Shown here piece after piece: positions 15,701-22,494 of a stretch of 22,494 nt of DNA. The notes beneath the pieces were generated by a model, which saw only the letters and a list, made by a program, of their open reading frames with translations, searched no databases and was not told where the DNA came from. The translations under genes were made by a program, and so were the position numbers. The stretch is taken from the NCBI GenBank assembly GCA_946886375.1, contig CAMPIL010000009.1:1-22494 (forward strand). Reading direction: 5' to 3'. Source of the stretch: an uncultured Phycisphaerales bacterium (GTDB lineage Bacteria > Planctomycetota > Phycisphaerae > Phycisphaerales > SM1A02). Each line of letters opens with the position of its first letter. Within the stretch, counting starts at the first letter, position 1.

Positions 15701-16336
15701 GGCCGTGATGTCACTGCCCAGCAGCATCGATCCCATTGTCTCGATGCTCACGCTCGCCATGATCGGAATGTCCAGATGCGACTTGCCCCTTTCCTTCAGC
15801 GCATCGATGCACGCGTTGATGGCGCACTTGGTTTGCAGGAGGTCCTGACAGGTTTCGATGATGAAGACGTCCACGCCGCCGTCGATCAGTCCACGCGCCT
15901 GCTCGGTGTAACTGTCGAGCATCGCTTCCCAGGTCGTGTGACCCAGCGTGATGAGTTTCGTGCCCGGACCGATCGAGCCTGCGACGAAGCGCGGCTTGTC
16001 TGATGCCGAGAATTTCTCGCATGCCGCCCGCGCGACCTCCGCAGCCTGCTTGTTGATCGCATGCGTCCAGCCCACTAGTTCCTGATCGAATTCCGCAAAC
16101 ACCAGTTTGTTCGCGCCGAAGGTGTCGGTTTCGACCACGTCAGCGCCGACGGCGAGAAACGATTCGTGAATGCCTTGGATGATGTCCGGCCGGCTCTTGA
16201 CCAGAATGTCAACGCAGTTCTCCCGGCCCAGGTAGTCCCGCTCCACGGAGATGACCATATTCTGGATCGTCGCCCCCATCGACCCATCAAAGATAAGCGT
16301 CCGGCGTGCAAGGTGTTCCAGGAATCGGCTGGCCAT
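12788..16336 (-). CDS. metH: Cobalamin-dependent methionine synthase MetH
   Basis: 1182 residues, close to the usual full length. It transfers the methyl group of 5-methyltetrahydrofolate via cob(I)alamin to homocysteine in the cytosol. All modules are present: homocysteine domain (about 1-315) with zinc ligands Cys229 (LNCSTGP) and Cys295/Cys296 (GGCCGTTP); pterin-binding domain (about 340-620; IAERTNTNGSRKF, NSINLEDGE); cobalamin cap (about 645-725) and Rossmann part with DVHDIG carrying the lower-ligand His747; a Gly/Ser-rich linker (about 885-915); and the AdoMet reactivation domain (about 920-1182; RYSFGYPACPD). The activation domain implies reductive reactivation with a flavodoxin-type partner encoded elsewhere. 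The start is ATG 16336, where the protein begins with the conserved 'LARRTLIFDGSMGATIQ'; no clear Shine-Dalgarno precedes it. Confidence 0.97.
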   Translation of the reverse strand: MASRFLEHLARRTLIFDGSMGATIQNMVISVERDYLGRENCVDILVKSRPDIIQGIHESFLAVGADVVETDTFGANKLVFAEFDQELVGWTHAINKQAAEVARAACEKFSASDKPRFVAGSIGPGTKLITLGHTTWEAMLDSYTEQARGLIDGGVDVFIIETCQDLLQTKCAINACIDALKERGKSHLDIPIMASVSIETMGSMLLGSDITAVVSALGMYPICSLGLNCSTGPTEMGEHLAYLSKHWPRPISVMPNAGLPILVNGKTSFPLSADGFTVSMTRFVEEFGISIVGGCCGTTPEHIGALVKSLEETRAGVPARTGTQKSGCSSLYSHVEFVQDNSFLIIAERTNTNGSRKFKKMLEEENWDGLVSMAREEVKDGSHLLDVCVDYVGRKGAHDMAEVVSRYVRQVNVPLMLDSTQADVIEAGLKRAGGKCVVNSINLEDGERRFDDICPLLRRYGAACVALTIDEDPQAGMAKTADRKLAIAERMHDLFTNKWGLDARDLLFDPLTFTIATGVDEDRRLGLETLDGIERIAKRFPECGIVLGLSNISFGLKPAARAVLNSAFLHEARQRGLTAAIVHASKILPRNKIEDHKWEAAQWLIFDCRGERRPAGRPENFDPLLYFISLFPEGEVASEAAKSTEALTIEEALQRHIIDGEQKDLESHLDEAMKKYPPLDIINDHLLAGMKVVGELFGSGQMQLPFVLQSAQVMKKAVAHLEPHMEKVGSAARKARIVLATVAGDVHDIGKNLVDIILTNNGYEVRNLGIKQPITQIVEALRESKADAIGMSGLLVKSVGVMEENLHELNRMGLDVPVLLGGAALTRHYAESHLRSIYKGPLYYGRDAFDGLRICEHLAESRLSALDEEIEARLTKRAAVEEKVSCMKERGGASETGGSGDGGTTVQMRRSRVRVDVPVPKPPFFGERLVEHIDLDDIYPFINTVALFRGQWGFKKGSMSPAEYEKNLAEVVEPVFQRMKRVCKEEQILRPAVVYGYFPCNSSGDDLIVFDPDDPEREIERFRFPRQGKRDLLCISDFFRPIESRERDVVGFHCVTMGVEVSHRAKQLFERNEYTEYLYMHGMGVESAEALAELWHKRMRAELGIGHEDSPRVRELFTQQYRGSRYSFGYPACPDMSDQEKLFRLLKPERIGCVLTENWQIVPEQSTSAIIVHHPEAKYFNV

Positions 16337-16373
16337 GGCACGATCTTATCGCGGTTTCACCGGCTGTCCAATC

Positions 16374-16396
16374 ATATATCCGGATGAACGGATGAA
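16374..16396 (-). promoter_or_regulatory. Candidate operator upstream of metH
   Basis: ATCCG (16378-16382), 6-nt centre GATGAA, CGGAT (16389-16393), flanked by ATAT on one side. The same bases also form a tandem CGGATGAA CGGATGAA (16381-16396). It lies about 40 bp upstream of metH on its strand and about 180 bp from the divergent gene. Methionine-cycle genes in other bacteria are often controlled by MetR- or ArsR-type (SahR) regulators through such dyads; the assignment here is inference. Confidence 0.35.
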
Positions 16397-16576
16397 TAAG
16401 GTGGAAAACTGGGAAACTGGCGAGTTCTGACGGCTGTAGGCTGCCTTGACCCTCAGCAGGCGGTATTATCAGCGATATTTTGCCGTCCTGATGCCCTGCC
16501 CTGACGGCACGATCGATCCGCCGTCCCACCAAACTGCCTGCCCACGTTCAGCCTCAAAGGGCAACGAGAGAAATCC

Positions 16577-17509
16577 ATGCGTCACCTCACCCGCCGCTCC
16601 ATCATCAATCATGTTTCAGCGCACGCCGTCCGGATCGCCTTCTGCCTGGCCGCCGGCTGGACGCTGACGGCCTCGGCCCATGCGCCACCTCCGTCATCGC
16701 CGCCGACCACCGCTCCGGCAACGCAGCCCCAGACGACCGCGCCGCAGAATCTTCCGCCTGCCAAGCAGATCATCGAAGCCTCGCAAGCGGCGCTTGGCGA
16801 TCCCAAGGTCGTCAACGATGTAAGCAGCATCTCCAGCAAGGCCACGCTTCACGGGCCAATGGGCGATGTGAACTTCGATCTCAAAACCACTCGCAACGGC
16901 GCGTTCTTCCTCAAGCAAAGTCTTTCCAATCAGCCGGGCTTCGAATCCACGGTGTGCTACGACGGCAAGATCGGCTGGATGGTCGGCCCTGACGGCAGCG
17001 CCAAACTGGTGGATGAGGCGACCCTGGAACAAGGCCGCCAGCAGTTCCGCATGCTTTTTCCCTTCTGGCTGGTGCTGCACCCGACTGAAAACTTTCAGTC
17101 GTTTGAAACCGTCGATCGCGTGCAATATGCCGGCGAAGACTGCTACAAGGTTCGCCTGTTCAGCGAGAATGAGCCCGACATTCAGCGGTTTGGATATTAC
17201 GACACCGATGACAGCACGATCCGAGGCATCGGCGTGGTCCAAGAATCGCCCATGGGGCCGGTCAACGTGGACTTCGTGTTCAGCGACTGGAAAGAGTTCG
17301 ACGGCGTGAAGATGTTCACCGTCATGAACGTCGAGCAGATGGGCCAGCAGTTGAAGGTGGATTACACCGAGATCGCGTTCAACAAGGTTGATCCCTCGGT
17401 GTTTGAGCCGCCGCCGCAGGTGCAGGAACTGCTCAAGCCCAAGCCGGCCGAAACGCAGCCTCAGCCCGCCCCGCCACCGGCAACCGCGCCGGAAAATTCC
17501 GGCGGCTGA
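16577..17509 (+). CDS. Secreted protein with LolA/LolB-like fold
   Basis: 310 residues. The N-terminus has a basic stretch and a hydrophobic helix ending 'LTASAHA' (a plausible signal peptidase site near 36), followed by a Pro/Thr/Gln linker (37-60). The core (about 62-280) resembles the outer-membrane lipoprotein-sorting or LolA-like barrel: 'AKQIIEASQAALGD', 'GFESTVCYDGKIGWMV', 'GEDCYKVRLFSENEPDIQRFGYYDTDDSTIRGI', 'FSDWKEFDGVKMFTVMNVEQMGQQLKVDYTEIAFNKVDPSVFEPP'. The C-terminus is Pro/Gln-rich. No lipobox Cys is evident. Function is unknown; binding of a lipid-like ligand in the periplasm is inference. It is divergent from metH and 79 bp before the ABC genes. The last codons form CGCCGGA/TCCGGCG (17487-17504), a hairpin ending just before the stop. 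Confidence 0.75.
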   Translation: MRHLTRRSIINHVSAHAVRIAFCLAAGWTLTASAHAPPPSSPPTTAPATQPQTTAPQNLPPAKQIIEASQAALGDPKVVNDVSSISSKATLHGPMGDVNFDLKTTRNGAFFLKQSLSNQPGFESTVCYDGKIGWMVGPDGSAKLVDEATLEQGRQQFRMLFPFWLVLHPTENFQSFETVDRVQYAGEDCYKVRLFSENEPDIQRFGYYDTDDSTIRGIGVVQESPMGPVNVDFVFSDWKEFDGVKMFTVMNVEQMGQQLKVDYTEIAFNKVDPSVFEPPPQVQELLKPKPAETQPQPAPPPATAPENSGG

Positions 17510-17588
17510 GCCAGAACCGCACGATGCTATGATGCTCGCGCGCCCGGTTGCGGCGCTGTGTTTTCTTCGCGTCGCCTGAACTCTATTT

Positions 17589-18569
17589 GTGCGCAGTGGC
17601 ATCCTCTTGGCTGAACATTCCATCTCCATTCGAGGCGTGAGCAAGAGTTTCGGCTCCACGCATGCCGTGCGGAATCTCGACCTTGACGTGCCCAGCGGAA
17701 GTCTGTGCGGCTTTCTCGGCCCCAACGGAGCCGGCAAGTCCACCACCATCCGGATGATCATGTCGATCATCTATCCAGACACCGGCACCATCCGCGTGCT
17801 GGGCGGCAGCGCGTTGCGCAACAAGGATCGCATCGGCTTTCTGCCTGAAGAGCGCGGGCTGTACCGCAAGATGCGCGTCGGCGAATTCCTTGAATACATC
17901 GCCCGCCTCAAGGGGTTCACCACCAACGCGCACGGCGGCGTCACCGCTCACGTTCAGCAATGGCTTACGCGCGTGGAACTTCCCGAGGTCCACCGCAAGC
18001 GCTGCCAGGAACTTTCCAAGGGCATGCAGCAGAAGGTGCAATTTCTCGCTGCGATCATCCACAATCCCGATCTCATCATTCTCGATGAACCGTTTTCCGG
18101 CCTGGACCCGGTCAATTCGCAGGTCATGAGCGACGTGATTCGCGAATTGAACAGGCAAGGCAAAACGATCATCTTTTCCACGCACGTGCTCCAACAGGCC
18201 GAGGAATTGTGCGATCGAATCTTCCTGATTCACCGCGGCGTGAAACTGCTGGACTCCACGCTCGGCGACATTCAAAAGCGATTTGATCCCCACACGATTC
18301 TGGTGGAACCCATGCATCACGATGCGGACTTTCAGCGAGTGCCGGGCGTGGTCACCATGAACCACATGGGCGACAACGGCACGCTGGAACTCACCCTGTC
18401 TGAATCCGCCGACCCGCAACAGGTCATGCGCGATGTGCTGAATTTCCATCCGGTCCGATCGGTGGAATTGCGCCGGCCGACGCTGACAGACGTGTTCGTG
18501 ATGCTGGTGAACCGCGGCCAGGGGGCCGACGCCGCTGCCCAAGCCCGCGAGGAGTTGAGCCGTGCGTAA
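17589..18569 (+). CDS. ABC exporter ATP-binding protein, NatA type
   Basis: 326 residues if GTG 17589 is used; TTG 17607 (giving AEHSISI...) is equally possible, and neither has a clear ribosome site. Walker A GPNGAGKST (44-52), the 'LPEERGLYRKM' loop (85-95) typical of the NatA/DUF4162 group, signature LSKGMQQK (142-149), Walker B LIILDEP (162-168) and H-loop His199 are all intact. A C-terminal extension of about 100 residues (from 220) matches DUF4162. It forms an exporter with the permease that overlaps it by 8 bp. NatAB exports sodium in Bacillus; the substrate here is not established. Confidence 0.93.
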   Translation: MRSGILLAEHSISIRGVSKSFGSTHAVRNLDLDVPSGSLCGFLGPNGAGKSTTIRMIMSIIYPDTGTIRVLGGSALRNKDRIGFLPEERGLYRKMRVGEFLEYIARLKGFTTNAHGGVTAHVQQWLTRVELPEVHRKRCQELSKGMQQKVQFLAAIIHNPDLIILDEPFSGLDPVNSQVMSDVIRELNRQGKTIIFSTHVLQQAEELCDRIFLIHRGVKLLDSTLGDIQKRFDPHTILVEPMHHDADFQRVPGVVTMNHMGDNGTLELTLSESADPQQVMRDVLNFHPVRSVELRRPTLTDVFVMLVNRGQGADAAAQAREELSRA

Positions 18570-19902
18570 GATTCTGCTGGTCGCCTGGAGAGAGTTCCGC
18601 CACACCGCGCTGACCAAGGCGTTCATCCTGGCGGCGGTGCTTGCGCCGCTGGCAATCGTGGGGCTGATGACCTTCATGCCCGCGCTCATGAAAACGCGGC
18701 TGGCGCCGCTCACCGGCACGCTGGCGGTCGTGGAGACTTCGGGACGGCTGGGTGATTTGATTGCGAACGAATTGACGCCCGCCCGCATCGCTGAACGCAA
18801 TCGCGAGTCAATGAAGAACATCACCGACGCCGCGAGCGTGAAGCGGTCCCAGCGCCAAATTTTCGACGCGCAGGAGCCGCAGATTCACGTGCGCGTGGAA
18901 AACCATGGCAGTGAATCTGACCTCAACAGCCTGAAAGACCGGGTGCGCAGCGGCGACCTCGTCGCGCTGGTGGTCATTCCGCCCGCAACGCTGACCGACG
19001 CGGTCGATTCGACTTCCAATTCCTTCGACCTGTTCGTCGCCTCCGACGCCTCGCCACACCACACTGAAATGTTCCAGGACGCCGTCGCCGAAAGCGTGCT
19101 GCAGGCGCGTGTGAGCAGCGCCGGCATGGACCTCAAGGAGGCGCGCGCCCTGGTCCGCCAACCCGATGTCATCATCAAGCGGCTGGGCGAAGGCGGCAGC
19201 GAAGCCCGCGATTCGGCCGCGATCAAGATGATGATCCCCATCGCATTCATGATGCTGCTGTGGATCAGCACCTTCACCAGCGGCAACTACCTGCTCACCA
19301 GCACCATCGAAGAAAAATCAAACAAGGTGATGGAAGTGCTGCTCAGCGCGGTCAGCCCGTTCCAACTCATGGCGGGGAAAATCCTCGGCCAGGCCGCCGT
19401 CAGTTTCATCATTCTCGCGATGTACTCGGGCGTGGGGCTCACCGTGATGGCGTTGGCCGCGCTCATGGACTACATCCCCGCGATTCTGCTGGTCTACCTG
19501 GTGGTGTATTTCTTCATGGCGTTTTTCATGATCGCCTCGATCATGGCGGGCGTGGGCAGCGCGGTCAGCGAACTGCGCGATGCGCAATCGCTCATCACAC
19601 CCGCCATGCTCGTGCTCATGGTCCCGCTTCTGCTGTGGTTCCCCATCAGCAATGATCCCAACGGCGTGCTGGCCACCATCAGCAGTTTCATCCCGCCGCT
19701 GATTCCCTTCGTCATGATCCTGCGCGTCACCACCGCAACCGAACCGGTTCCGTTCTGGCAGATCATCGCCACGCTCACCTCCGGCTTTGCGTGGACGATC
19801 GTGATGGTCTGGTTCTGCAGCAAGATTTTCCGCGTCGGGGTGTTGATGTATGGCAAGCCGCCCACGCCGCTGGAACTGATCAAATGGGTGCGATATCGCT
19901 GA
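18562..19902 (+). CDS. ABC-2 type permease, NatB type
   Basis: 446 residues. GTG 18562 overlaps the ATPase stop by 8 bp, indicating translational coupling. A first transmembrane helix (about 18-42) is followed by a large extracytoplasmic domain (about 45-220). Five helices come after it, beginning at 'MMIPIAFMMLLWISTFTSGNYL', with the NatB/YhaP hallmark 'TIEEKSNKVMEVLLSAVSPFQLMAGKILG' that contacts the ATPase. The arrangement is that of the ABC-2 exporter family, and the protein ends 'KPPTPLELIKWVRYR'. Substrate unknown. Confidence 0.92.
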   Translation: MRKILLVAWREFRHTALTKAFILAAVLAPLAIVGLMTFMPALMKTRLAPLTGTLAVVETSGRLGDLIANELTPARIAERNRESMKNITDAASVKRSQRQIFDAQEPQIHVRVENHGSESDLNSLKDRVRSGDLVALVVIPPATLTDAVDSTSNSFDLFVASDASPHHTEMFQDAVAESVLQARVSSAGMDLKEARALVRQPDVIIKRLGEGGSEARDSAAIKMMIPIAFMMLLWISTFTSGNYLLTSTIEEKSNKVMEVLLSAVSPFQLMAGKILGQAAVSFIILAMYSGVGLTVMALAALMDYIPAILLVYLVVYFFMAFFMIASIMAGVGSAVSELRDAQSLITPAMLVLMVPLLLWFPISNDPNGVLATISSFIPPLIPFVMILRVTTATEPVPFWQIIATLTSGFAWTIVMVWFCSKIFRVGVLMYGKPPTPLELIKWVRYR

Positions 19903-20094
19903 TCGCCATGCGCCGCCGCCACCCGAATTGAAACCCCCTGGGTTGTCATCACCGGATCGACAATCTCCGTGGCAGTCGGAACAAAATGCTTGACTCGGCC
20001 CGGTCTGGCGGCGATTCTACAAAATCCAGGCATCGGCCCTGAATCGAACGCGCCCGCGCTGCCGTGTTCCCCTGGGAGTGAAAGGTCAACCATC

Positions 20095-21591
20095 ATGAAC
20101 AAGCCATTCGCCGGATCGATTGTTCTGCTTGCTGCAATTGCCTCGCCCGACGCCCTGGCCCAGCGCGGGCCAGCCTGCGTGGAAACCTCGGCCGACGGCC
20201 GCGTGACCGCCAGCGTCTGCAACGACGAACCGCTGCTGCCTTCCGCCCCGCCTTCCCCTGCTGCGGCGGGCCTTGCTTCCACGGTTCCATTCGGCACAAC
20301 GCCCGATTGGCAGAACAACATTCGACGCCCGGTCGGCGGTTTGCAGATCGCTGACATGAACGGCGACGGCCGCAATGACCTCATCGCAGGCTGCTTCCAA
20401 TCCAATTCCTTCCCGCCCTACCCAGATTGGCGCAACTTCATCCATTACAACACCGGCACCGCGCTTGAACTCGATCCGTCCTGGTATTCCTCGGATCAAC
20501 TTCACACCGGCGAAGTTCAAATCGCTGACTTCAATCTCGATTCCTTCCCAGACATCCTCGCCGTCAACGGCGGCTTCTCGCACTCGCCTTCGGTGATTTA
20601 CTTCGGCACCGCGACCGGTCCCAATACCGTGCCGGGCTGGCAGTCCACCGGCATCAACGCGTGGGCGCTTGCCGCCGCCGTATTCGATTTCGATCACGAT
20701 GGCGATCCCGACATCCTCACCACCAATCAAAGCGGAATCACCAACGACAACTTCCGCCCGCTCTATCTCTTCCGCAACAACGCATCCACCGGCGGGTCGC
20801 TGCAAACCTCTCCCGCCTGGCAATCGCAGGATCAGATGATCTCCAACGGCGTGGATGTCGGCGACATTGATGGCGACGGATGGGAAGACATCGCCACCGC
20901 AAAATGGGTCAACTTCCAGAGCGGAATCTACAAGAACAACTTCGCCGCCTCCAGCAATTTCAGCCGCCTGCCCATCTGGACCAACGGCGATTCCTCCGGC
21001 GGACGCGGCGCGGGTTTCTCCGATGTTGATGGCGATGGCGATCTTGATCTCGCCTTCGGCATGGACCCCACCGTCATCTATCGCAACGACGGCGGCAACA
21101 CGTGGACGCCAACCTGGGCCTCCACCGCTGCTTCCCCAGGCGTGCAGGAACTCCGCTGGTACGACATCGACATGGATGGCGACAAGGACCTCGCGGAAAT
21201 CAACTTCTCCACCGGACGCCTGCACATTTACCTCAACAACGCGGGAACCATCAATACCAATCCCGATTGGACCTACGACTCCACTCAGGTCGGCAACGCG
21301 CTGGCGTTCGGCGACATCAACGGCGACGGCTGCCCCGATCTCGCCATCGGATTCTCCGGCGACCATCCCATCGCTGTGTTCTACAACAATAACTGCAACA
21401 CCTGTCCCGCCGACATCACCGGCGATCGCAACGTCAACGTCAACGATCTGCTCGCGACCATCAACGCCTGGGGCGCGTGCCCCGCGCCGCCTGCCGCCTG
21501 CGGTTCCGACATCGCGCCCAAGGGGGGCGACGGACAGGTCAACGTGAACGATCTGCTGGCGATCATCAACGCGTGGGGCGCATGTCCGTGA
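20095..21591 (+). CDS. Secreted FG-GAP/VCBS repeat protein with two dockerin-like C-terminal segments
   Basis: 498 residues from ATG 20095 (AAAGG 9 nt upstream). The signal peptide ends near 'DALAQ' (about 23). Seven Asp-rich calcium-binding turns of the DxDGDGxxD type begin at about residues 87, 145, 198, 257, 310, 357 and 407, roughly 50 apart, as in an integrin-like seven-bladed propeller. The C-terminus has CPADITGDRNVNVNDLLATI with NAWGACP (437-463) and a second copy GGDGQVNVNDLLAIINAWGACP (477-498) ending exactly at the stop. This is the half-dockerin repeat seen at the C-termini of many Phycisphaerae exported proteins, where it is thought to act in anchoring; no cohesin is visible here. 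Probable role: extracellular or surface binding. Confidence 0.9.
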   Translation: MNKPFAGSIVLLAAIASPDALAQRGPACVETSADGRVTASVCNDEPLLPSAPPSPAAAGLASTVPFGTTPDWQNNIRRPVGGLQIADMNGDGRNDLIAGCFQSNSFPPYPDWRNFIHYNTGTALELDPSWYSSDQLHTGEVQIADFNLDSFPDILAVNGGFSHSPSVIYFGTATGPNTVPGWQSTGINAWALAAAVFDFDHDGDPDILTTNQSGITNDNFRPLYLFRNNASTGGSLQTSPAWQSQDQMISNGVDVGDIDGDGWEDIATAKWVNFQSGIYKNNFAASSNFSRLPIWTNGDSSGGRGAGFSDVDGDGDLDLAFGMDPTVIYRNDGGNTWTPTWASTAASPGVQELRWYDIDMDGDKDLAEINFSTGRLHIYLNNAGTINTNPDWTYDSTQVGNALAFGDINGDGCPDLAIGFSGDHPIAVFYNNNCNTCPADITGDRNVNVNDLLATINAWGACPAPPAACGSDIAPKGGDGQVNVNDLLAIINAWGACP

Positions 21592-21611
21592 TCGATCAGT
21601 AAGTTGATCGA
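21592..21611 (+). terminator. Intercistronic hairpin directly after a stop codon
   Basis: TCGATCA, loop GTAAGT, TGATCGA: a perfect 7-bp stem that begins one base after the FG-GAP gene's TGA and ends 24 nt before the next gene's start. No T-run follows, so it may be a processing or stability element rather than a terminator. Confidence 0.35.
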
Positions 21612-21635
21612 CCAAAACGAGAGGTCGGAGAAACT

Positions 21636-22494
21636 GTGATCAAACGCTCTATTTCCATTCGCACCCGTGCGCTCATTGCGCTAGCCGCTCCCATGATTTG
21701 CGCCACCTTGGCGCAGGCCGGCAACATTCAAGTCATCCACTCCACCATCGCAGGCCAACCCACGTCGCTGGTGCCCGGCGAAGGCGGTGCGCTCCGCTTC
21801 ACACGCTTTGACTTCCCCTGGCGCAGTCCCGATGGCAACCGCTGGATCCTGCTCTGTGGCACCAACCGCGGCGCGATCGAAAATGACCTCATCCTCAAAG
21901 GCATGGGAACCGCCGGCGCTGTCGCCATCAAGGAAGGCCCAATCCCCGCGCCGTGGCAGCCTGCCGAAACCATCAACACCCTCGACTTCGGCATCGGCTT
22001 GAACAACGATGGCTCCTTCGCCTTTTCCGCCAACACCAGTCTCGGGCCTGATGTCGGTGATGAGTACGTCGTGAAATTCAACGGCTCAACCTACGAGATC
22101 ATCGCCCGCGAAGGCGATCCCATCCCTTCAATTCCCGGGGCGACCTATGGCCTGATTCTCGACGATGTGCACCTGCTCGCCGATGGCCGCGTCGGCTTCA
22201 CCTGCATCAACGCCAACAACCTTCCCACCGAAAGCAACACCTGCCTTTTTCTGGGCGATCAACTTTTCGCCCGCGAAGGCGTCACCATTCCCTCGGGCCA
22301 GATCTTCGGCGGCATGTGGCCTTGGGATAACTTCGACTTCCTCACCTATTTCCACTCCAGCGATGGTTCAAAATCCATCGTCTCTGGCGATACCGAAAAC
22401 ACCAACACCAGCATGGACGGCGTGCTCGTGGTCAACGGCATCGTCTTCATGCAGGAAAACGCATCCGTCATTCCCACCTTCGCCCTGCCTGTGG
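21636..22494 (+). CDS. Secreted NxxGxxAF-repeat protein, 3'-truncated by the window
   Basis: Open from GTG 21636 to the window end (286 codons visible). GGAG (21627-21630) lies 5 nt before the GTG. The N-terminus is a signal peptide with a likely cut after ATLAQA (residue 29). The mature part shows the NxxGxxAF motif (NNDGSFAF) and a weaker 'LADGRVGF' copy, with repeated 'REGDPIPSIPG'/'REGVTIPSG' phrases, as in exported proteins carrying NxxGxxAF tandem repeats and a C-terminal anchor. The C-terminus is outside the window. It probably shares a transcript with the FG-GAP gene 44 bp upstream. Function unknown; surface location inferred. Confidence 0.8.
   Translation, partial: MIKRSISIRTRALIALAAPMICATLAQAGNIQVIHSTIAGQPTSLVPGEGGALRFTRFDFPWRSPDGNRWILLCGTNRGAIENDLILKGMGTAGAVAIKEGPIPAPWQPAETINTLDFGIGLNNDGSFAFSANTSLGPDVGDEYVVKFNGSTYEIIAREGDPIPSIPGATYGLILDDVHLLADGRVGFTCINANNLPTESNTCLFLGDQLFAREGVTIPSGQIFGGMWPWDNFDFLTYFHSSDGSKSIVSGDTENTNTSMDGVLVVNGIVFMQENASVIPTFALPV

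Noticed and set aside
16337..16576. Cobalamin or SAM riboswitch upstream of metH
   Set aside because: No B12-box-like GCCACTG and no SAM-type core pairing could be found on the metH strand, and the 240-bp gap leaves little room.
17583..18824. 413-codon open frame on the - strand over the ABC ATPase
   Set aside because: Antisense to a gene with all Walker and signature motifs; composition is shadow-like.
19990..20020. Sigma-70 promoter for the FG-GAP gene
   Set aside because: TTGACT is a good -35, but no -10 better than TTCTAC lies near the right distance (19-nt spacer).
20086..21615. 509-codon open frame on the - strand over the FG-GAP gene
   Set aside because: Val/Gly/Ile periodicity is the mirror of the DxDGDG repeats; no start context and no family features.

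Overview
The window looks like a chromosomal segment of a Planctomycetota bacterium, most likely class Phycisphaerae. The reasons are: a secreted FG-GAP protein ending in two dockerin-like 'NVNDLLA.INAWGACP' segments, a NxxGxxAF-repeat secreted protein beside it, a small membrane protein with a CxxC/CxxC ribbon, two bactofilins, and GC-rich codon use with long antisense open frames. This assignment is inferred from protein style; no rRNA or tRNA gene was seen. Most genes are ordinary housekeeping or envelope genes. The less usual material is in the intergenic DNA.

Left part (1-7045, all + strand): the 3' part of a YceH (DUF480) gene, a zinc-ribbon membrane protein, pdxA (pyridoxal phosphate synthesis), a single-chain glycyl-tRNA synthetase, a GNAT acetyltransferase 8 bp behind it, and a secreted Major Royal Jelly/Yellow-type propeller protein. 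Two copies of a GTAG-headed, hairpin-rich REPIN-like repeat (712-855 and 2168-2326) bracket the zinc-ribbon gene. The synthetase carries a segment (about 3944-4199) of clearly different base and codon use where zinc-ribbon insertions usually sit.

Middle (7046-12787): a 540-bp gene-free gap between convergent genes holds two perfect 29-nt direct repeats and a strand-specific hairpin just after the yihY stop. Next come yihY/brkB (-), a bactofilin pair (+) whose second member has an N-terminal zinc ribbon, a CPBP intramembrane protease (-), and divergently a DUF4287-SRPBCC protein followed by a secreted DUF1579 protein (+). Two dyads lie between the divergent starts. The gap between the DUF1579 gene and convergent metH is a degenerate tandem array of about 150-bp units, three of which carry a 20-nt palindrome.

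Right part (12788-22494): full-length cobalamin-dependent metH (-); divergently a secreted LolA-like-fold protein, then a NatA/NatB-type ABC exporter pair (8-bp overlap); then two exported proteins, FG-GAP plus tandem dockerin-like segments and a NxxGxxAF-repeat protein running off the window end. Several genes end at or just beside strong hairpins that lack a U-tract.

I found no CRISPR array, transposase, integrase, toxin-antitoxin pair or defence island. No complete new system can be claimed. The best leads are the repeat families, the synthetase insert, the zinc-ribbon bactofilin pair and the dyads between the CPBP and DUF4287 genes.
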